Assembly: GCA_022385755.1 (NCBI GenBank)
Contig: MU278359.1
Location: forward strand, 687,859-751,858
From: Trametopsis cervina
Lineage: Eukaryota > Basidiomycota > Agaricomycetes > Polyporales > Irpicaceae
Length of the DNA: 64,000 nucleotides
Direction of reading: 5' to 3'
In this document: piece by piece, positions 58,713 through 64,000 of the stretch
Layout: each line of letters starts with the position of its first letter
Numbering within the stretch: position 1 is the first letter of the stretch
Made by a program: the position numbers and the translations under genes
Notes under the pieces: generated by a model
Told to the model about the DNA's origin: nothing
Database searches by the model: none
Seen by the model: the letters and a program-made list of their open reading frames with translations, nothing else

Positions 58713-59464
58713 TCATTCCCCCTTCTCGCTCCCCCTCTCTCGACCTCGTCTCCGCATATGTACCTCGTCGCCACCCCTAGCTGCATCTCCGCTGGTCTCG
58801 CTGTCCGATCTCGTCCGTCCTACACGGCCAGACAAATCTGTCATCGGCTGTAAGCTGAAATGCCCAGTACTCCCATATGAGCTCCTACGCGAGAGTGTTG
58901 GAGACGAAGGCTGGGAGGGCGCAGGAGAGAACGAGTCCACGCCCGCGAGCTTGAAGTTGCCTTCCTCCACAACGTTATCGCGCAAGTAGGACGGCGTCGA
59001 TATCTCGTTCAAGGAAGATGTAGAGGCTGACGGCGTCGCGTATGCGACGTGTATGGACGGTACACCCTGTCCGTCAAGTGTAACGTCCCCAGTATGTTCT
59101 TGTGCCGGCACTGGCATATCGCCCGTGGACGCTTTTGTGGCATCTATGACGCCTAGTGTACGCGCTATCACATACGATGCGACATCCTAGAACATATGAG
59201 TTTTAGTACACGACTGCAGGCATTATGAAGGTCGTATCTTACAAGCAGGGTGAGGAAAACAAAAGGCGTGAGAATGAGGAAGGCTAATATCCATGCGGTG
59301 GATGCAATTCGATAAACCCATGTTCCGGGTTTGTAATTCCAAAGGTGCTCGACGTACAAATTCCAGAGATATAAGGGCACGAATAGCACAGACGAGGTGG
59401 ACATGGTTGCAGGGGAAGATATTTCAAGCCATATGCAGAGGCTGCCAGACGCCGCCATCATCAT
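58713..59464 (-). CDS. Small membrane protein of unknown function, 231 aa
   Basis: Exons 59464-59243 and 59186-58713 (56-nt intron, phase 0). Two membrane segments are likely: about residues 20-38 (TSSVLFVPLYLWNLYVEHLW) and about 50-85 (TAWILAFLILTPFVFLTLL, then the start of exon 2, DVASYVIARTLG). The rest is Ser/Thr/Pro-rich and probably disordered and cytoplasmic, ending in an Arg/Glu-rich tail. No domain recognised. It is convergent with ESA1, only 166 nt away. The first of three consecutive ATGs is used. Confidence 0.72.
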
Positions 59465-59819
59465 AGCTCAGGGATCAGGGACAATGAGCTTAAGCCCCAC
59501 TAAGATGCCCCCATACAGCGCAGATAGAAGGGCGGAACGACGATAGTTGAATAGACAATGCAAATGCGAATGTTCTATTACATACAAATACAGGCTGAGC
59601 ACGATAGTAGTATGGGGATAGCAGCGTACGGGGATGGAAAACCTAGTTAGAACTCAAGTCTATATATCATACCAATAGCGAAAACGAGAGACCGAAAGCA
59701 AATATGTGCGGCGACAGTGGCAATAACTGAACCTCCAGCCGAAGGGAGCGAGCGAGCTCAGAAGAAAAGTACACAAGAGGCTACAGACACGGATGGCACA
59801 GCTGAGGAAAACGCGAAAA
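59465..59819. other. Intergenic, promoter of the small membrane protein and 3' end of CSL
   Basis: 355 nt between two minus-strand genes. Nothing distinctive seen. Confidence 0.5.
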
Positions 59820-62800
59820 TCAAGGATACATCGTGTTGGAGGGGAACACAACGCCGTCGTGTCGCACGAGGATGATCGGCCTGCGCTTCATGTTGTTCGA
59901 CTCTGGGGGTAAACAACCAACTACCTCCGTGCAGCGAACTTCCACGTATGGCGACGGGTCAGATCCAAAGAAGACAGTGACGGGATCGGCCTTTGAAAAG
60001 TTCTCGCCGTACACCGTCAGCATCTTCGATGCATGCGGATTGGGCTTGGCTATCACTGCTCTCGAGGAGGGGCAGTTCGACTTCGGTGCCTCAGACGCGC
60101 GGTCAGGAGGAAGGTACTTCACAACACCGGGGAACGGTGTGACGGGCTTCGACGGAATAGGGAAAGAACCCGTCTGCGGGGCGTTTTGGTTGTCGAAGAG
60201 GAAGGGTGGCACGTAGAAATTGTACCTGACTTGGTCTGAACGAAAGAGTTAGAAACTTAATGGGCAAAAGCTTTTGATAGTTACTCACCAGTGCCAACGA
60301 TGGTCCAGACGCTAGTCTCGCCGATGTCGACCTGCCACAGGGCGCCAGAAGAAGCCGACGAGTCACTGTTCGAGCTGCGTCTCGAGCCAGCAGACCCTGT
60401 CGCCGAACCAGCAGATGTGGGCCTCCTGCGGCCCTTCTGCGACGCCGGCTTCGTGAGGCCTCCGCCGCTGGACGAACCACGTTTGCCCTTCTTTACTTTC
60501 CCGCCATCGTTCGACGGGAAATCGGAAGGATCGGGGGAGGTGGGCACGCTACTGGCACTGCTGCCGCCGAAGTAGTCTGCGCTTCCAGCAGCAGATATCG
60601 GTGTCGATACGGTCGGAGAGGTCGGTGTAGCGATAGGTGACTCGGCCTCCGCGGTACCAATGATGCTACTGTTCCACTGACGACCCTCCACAGGGCGGTA
60701 GGTGTTAACCTTCTCCCCCATGCAAGACAGGAACGCCCCTGACAAACCAGGCGTGCCGGGCTCGGCAGCGCCCTTATTCGGGTCATAGACCTCGAATGCG
60801 ATTTTGTGGAGCTGCGAAACGGGATCACCGCAGACTTCACCCGGTGTGCAATACTGGTCGATCACCCCTTTCGCGCCTTCCTGAGGTCCCCCGCCCACGA
60901 CTGTCGTTGCGTGATCAACCTTGCGGATGATCAGGACAGGGCTGACTACACCAGACGTCAAGCACTGAAGCACGACAGTCTGATTGTAATATATCGGGAT
61001 TTGGGACCCGTTGTTGGTGAAGGGGATGGCATTCGGCGGAGGGGAGGGGAACTCGGGCTGCGGTGGGGGAGGCGGCGGCGTGTCCAAACCACCGGACGGC
61101 TTCTTCACATCTACGATGTACATGATGAAGGGATCTGACCGCAGCAGGACCCTTGTTAGACATCACATGAGCGATAGAGCATCAAACAGGCACTCACCCC
61201 AGCTAGCTGTGCGCGCAATGAACGAAGGTGTTTGCGAGCGTGAGCGCTGATCCAGGCCCAATAACGGAGCACCGTCTGACCCCTTGAACGACGAGCCAGA
61301 GCCGGACACGCAAAGGTATTTCGTCGATACCGTCTGCGAGCGCAAGCGATGGAAGAGCGAGATGGTGGAACCGTGGTTGATGCATACTAAAAGGCGACAT
61401 CACCCCATGTCAGTGACCGGAACAAAGGACATTGTTTGCAACTTACGCTCGAGGTTCTTAGCACTCTGTCGCTTTTTGCTGGGTTTGCTGATAACCTTGA
61501 TTGGGCGACTCGGGAAAGTGCCAATGACCCTCTCAGGTTCATCATCCGAGGACGGAGCCATGATCTTGACCAATGCCTCTACTTTCTTCTTCTTCTCGTC
61601 GACATCAGAGATGAAGAGTTGCTTGCCAACGCAACGCCCAATGTATGTCGTACCCGTCGGGGGATCAGATACATCAAACGATTTCCCGGTTGCACTCGTC
61701 CATTCGATCGAGCCTTCCTGAGGCGCCGGCTCCCCAGAGATGGAGATAACGACCCGAGGAGGACAAACTTTCGGCTCCTCGCCGCGGCGCAGCACGTCTG
61801 ACCACCATGAATTACCGATCATGATAGCAGTGGGAGGAGGGCACAAAAATCTGGAAGATGGGTTTAGCCTCGATCAGCCACATCCTCGGAGACACTGGTG
61901 GTGAGCTGACGCACCGTTTTTCCGTTCCGTATGATTTCTGGGCGACCTTGGACGACATCACGATGACCGTACGTTCGCCGAAAGCTAAGCGATTCGGCGT
62001 CCGTGTGTATTGGTCCAAGTAGGGTCTGCAATGGCGAAACGATGATAGGGGTCAGAAACACTATTCTTATCAAGGCTCCTTGTATCGCAAATAGACGCAC
62101 CTAATGAACGTCTGTAAATCACCCGCGCCCTGAAGACGCAAGCGGGCCATATTTTCGTCAACCGACGGCATCCGCAGAGGATAGTCGACCTGAGAATTCG
62201 AACCCATGAACTGGGGCATGTCGTCAAACGGAGGGAGGCCGTTCTCTGGGCGGAACGAGTGGGTCGCTTGAGGGGCCACACCTCTGATCATATCAGAGCC
62301 ATGGTTTTGGGAGAGATGGGAGGGGGTGGAGAGAGGCGGAACAGTCGAACCAGGGAAACGCGACTCGTGGGGCACACGTCCGAGACGATCTTGGAATTGC
62401 TGGAGATGGTTTGGCGGGTGGAAGCCGTTTAGCCCAAGACCAGAGCTGACGCCCATGTTGCCGTAATCGTCGTTGAAGTCAGGCGAGAAGGACCCGTTGA
62501 CGCCGGGCATACGGCGGTCGAGGATAGGGTCGTGGTAGTTCGGTGACGAGAAGTCCTTGCTTTGGCCATTGGAGAACGGAAAACCAGAGGGATGTGGGAG
62601 CCCGCTTACGTCGCTCGGTGTGAGAGGCGATGGCTTTCCGCTGCTATATGAGGAGGGAAGGCTGCCAATGAGATCGTAAGGGTGCGAGCCCGAATGGAAG
62701 GATGGGAGGGTGTCAGGGAACTGGGAAGGGGGGTACATCGTGTCTACGCCCAGAGAATAGCTTGGCCCAAGCGAAGAAGACGACGATGCATTTGTGCGAT

Positions 62801-63026
62801 AGCGCTGCGAGGCCAGGGAGCCGTTGGAGGAACTTCCAAACAAGTCGTAGCTTCCGTGGTCTCCTACGTCCAAATCGCTTCTGTCGAGCGAGTGGCTCAT
62901 ATGAGAGCCCGAATGGCCATGACCCGAGCTCAAATCTCCCGCCTGAAGCGACGAGAAGGTGTGGTCCATGTCGTTCTGGGCAAATATGCCCTGGTGGGAG
63001 TTGCTCGTGCCGTAGTCGATTGACAT
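59820..63026 (-). CDS. CSL (CBF1/Su(H)/LAG-1) family transcription factor, 963 aa
   Basis: Exons 63026-62101, 62025-61915, 61850-61447, 61386-61198, 61134-60289, 60235-59820, all in phase. Fungal CSL proteins (fission yeast Cbf11/Cbf12) bind GTG(A/G)GAA-type sites without Notch. The DNA-binding core is clear: VIVMSSKVAQKSYGTEKR, then FLCPPPTAIMIGNSWW, IGRCVGKQLFISDVDEKKK, and INHGSTISLFHRLRSQTVST. The beta-trefoil follows (DPFIMYIVDV, NQTVVLQCLTSGVVSPVLII). It is interrupted by a ~110-residue Ser/Gly/Lys-rich insertion before ALWQVDIGETSVWTIVGT. The C-terminal Rel-like/IPT domain ends the protein (LTVYGENFSKADPVTVFFGS). The first ~300 residues are Ser/Gly/His/Pro-rich and disordered. The long N-terminus and trefoil insertion match fungal CSL classes rather than animal proteins. 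Confidence 0.93.
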
Positions 63027-64000
63027 GCTGGCGCTTCTAGTTCTTGCACTGCTGCTGCGAGGAGCAGGGGAGTGTTTGAGTATATCTGCAAGCCAGACGT
63101 GTCAGCAAGCACTGCTGCGAGAGGCAGGGGAGAGCAGCGACGGCGAGACAAGCGGCATCCACTGCAGACGCAGGCAGCGGTCAGAGGCAGGAGGAGAAGA
63201 TGGAAGGGATGGCAAGTAGACGCAGAACTAAAGGGCATTGGCGTGCGCCTGTTACGATCTATACCTTACCTATTGATCGGCGTTCAGCGCCGGCACCTGC
63301 CGAAAGGGGCATCCAGGAGTATCCGGGCGAGTTCACTGAAGCTTGCGCCATTCCACAACAGTTGATAGGGTAGATTCAACGGTTTCCGAGGACCTTCCTA
63401 AATTCAGAGCAGCTGACGGGCAGGAATGAGGCTATCTGGTGCTGAAACTGCCCTGGGCGACGCCGAAGCTTGTGTCAGCAATTTGAGCGCAGGCAAATGT
63501 TGGAATGCGCAGCTCACCAATGATATCGCTAGGTCCTTGTTCAAAAGTAAGGGGTCACTGGACGACTCTTCCCGCAAGCTATTGGTCCGCACAACAGGGC
63601 CCGGAAGCTTCGCGTGACGTTGCTGTCACTGAGTACTGTATTCTGGCCGGCTGGCCTGTCTACGGGCACGCGTGGATACGGGTCTTCGAGAGGAGTGTCA
63701 GGAGGGGCTGGACTGGAATGGCCGCGGATACCGTGCAAGACGACAGCCGAGTCGTTTGAGATAGCGGCGGAGGGTCGAACGGCAAGCGAGGCTTACGTCG
63801 AGCGTGCAAGTGACGGTAGGCCAGGGGCGTGTACTTATACGTGCTCCTCTAAAGCTAACGGGAACTCATTTTCTCGCAGGCAAGTGTGCGGCTCCTTCAC
63901 GCTCGCAGTCTTTACCGGTACGTTCTGTTCGTATCATTTAGAGTTTGGGATCAATCACGTCTGCCAGGCAATTGACCGATTTCATCTAGTACCCCATCTC
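63027..64000. other. Upstream region of the CSL gene, to window edge
   Basis: About 1 kb, presumably the CSL promoter and 5' untranslated region. It contains two similar purine-rich segments near 63050-63070 and 63108-63135 (both with CTGCTGCGAG). No gene recognised. Confidence 0.45.

Overview
The window is nuclear DNA from a filamentous basidiomycete, most likely a mushroom-forming Agaricomycete. The main reasons are: genes are split by many 42-97 nt introns with GT-AG ends (one is GC-AG); the genes are single-copy eukaryotic housekeeping genes on both strands; and there are families typical of Agaricomycetes (a DUF6535 membrane protein, divergent BTB/POZ proteins with acidic linkers, a many-intron cytochrome P450). 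I saw no rRNA, tRNA, CRISPR array, bacterial operon or intact transposon. Gene models were built by hand: I joined exons where splice sites, reading phase and family similarity agreed, so the CDS coordinates below span introns and the exons are listed in each entry.

Layout. 0-5.2 kb: an unknown acidic protein and a DUF6535 membrane protein. 6.1-14 kb: a CNNM/Mam3-type transporter-like protein, a PDK1-type kinase, and the acetolactate synthase regulatory subunit (ILV6). 14.3-31.8 kb is the accessory stretch: one BTB protein with a CPDC motif, three BTB paralogs (A, B, C) with acidic inserts, a short zinc-finger ORF that looks like a transposon remnant, a 14-exon cytochrome P450 and a one-pass membrane protein. 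32.4-36.7 kb: an unknown acidic protein divergent from Mediator MED1. 38.3-39.4 kb: a second CPDC-type BTB gene, followed by a 3.55 kb stretch without recognisable genes. 43-49 kb: a probable mitochondrial inner-membrane protein, a DHHC palmitoyltransferase and an unknown protein. 50-53.8 kb: an O-fucosyltransferase-like enzyme and a short-chain dehydrogenase. 54.5-63 kb: a fourth acidic-insert BTB paralog (D), the MYST acetyltransferase ESA1, a small membrane protein and a CSL (CBF1/Su(H)/LAG-1) transcription factor.

The housekeeping genes do not form a pathway; they are an ordinary fungal neighbourhood. The notable part is the concentration of six BTB-type genes in 64 kb, in two architectures. 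The first (A-D) has a BTB fold apparently split by a long acidic linker, with shared intron positions and phases but unrelated N-termini. The second (two copies) ends in a conserved 12-nt terminal micro-exon. Their function is unknown; they could be ubiquitin-ligase adaptors, but that is inference.

Other points worth checking: a MED1 exon boundary that lacks a canonical donor, a GC-AG intron in one BTB paralog only, dense GTCAC/GTGAC motif clusters in two promoters, and several stop-free 3n introns.
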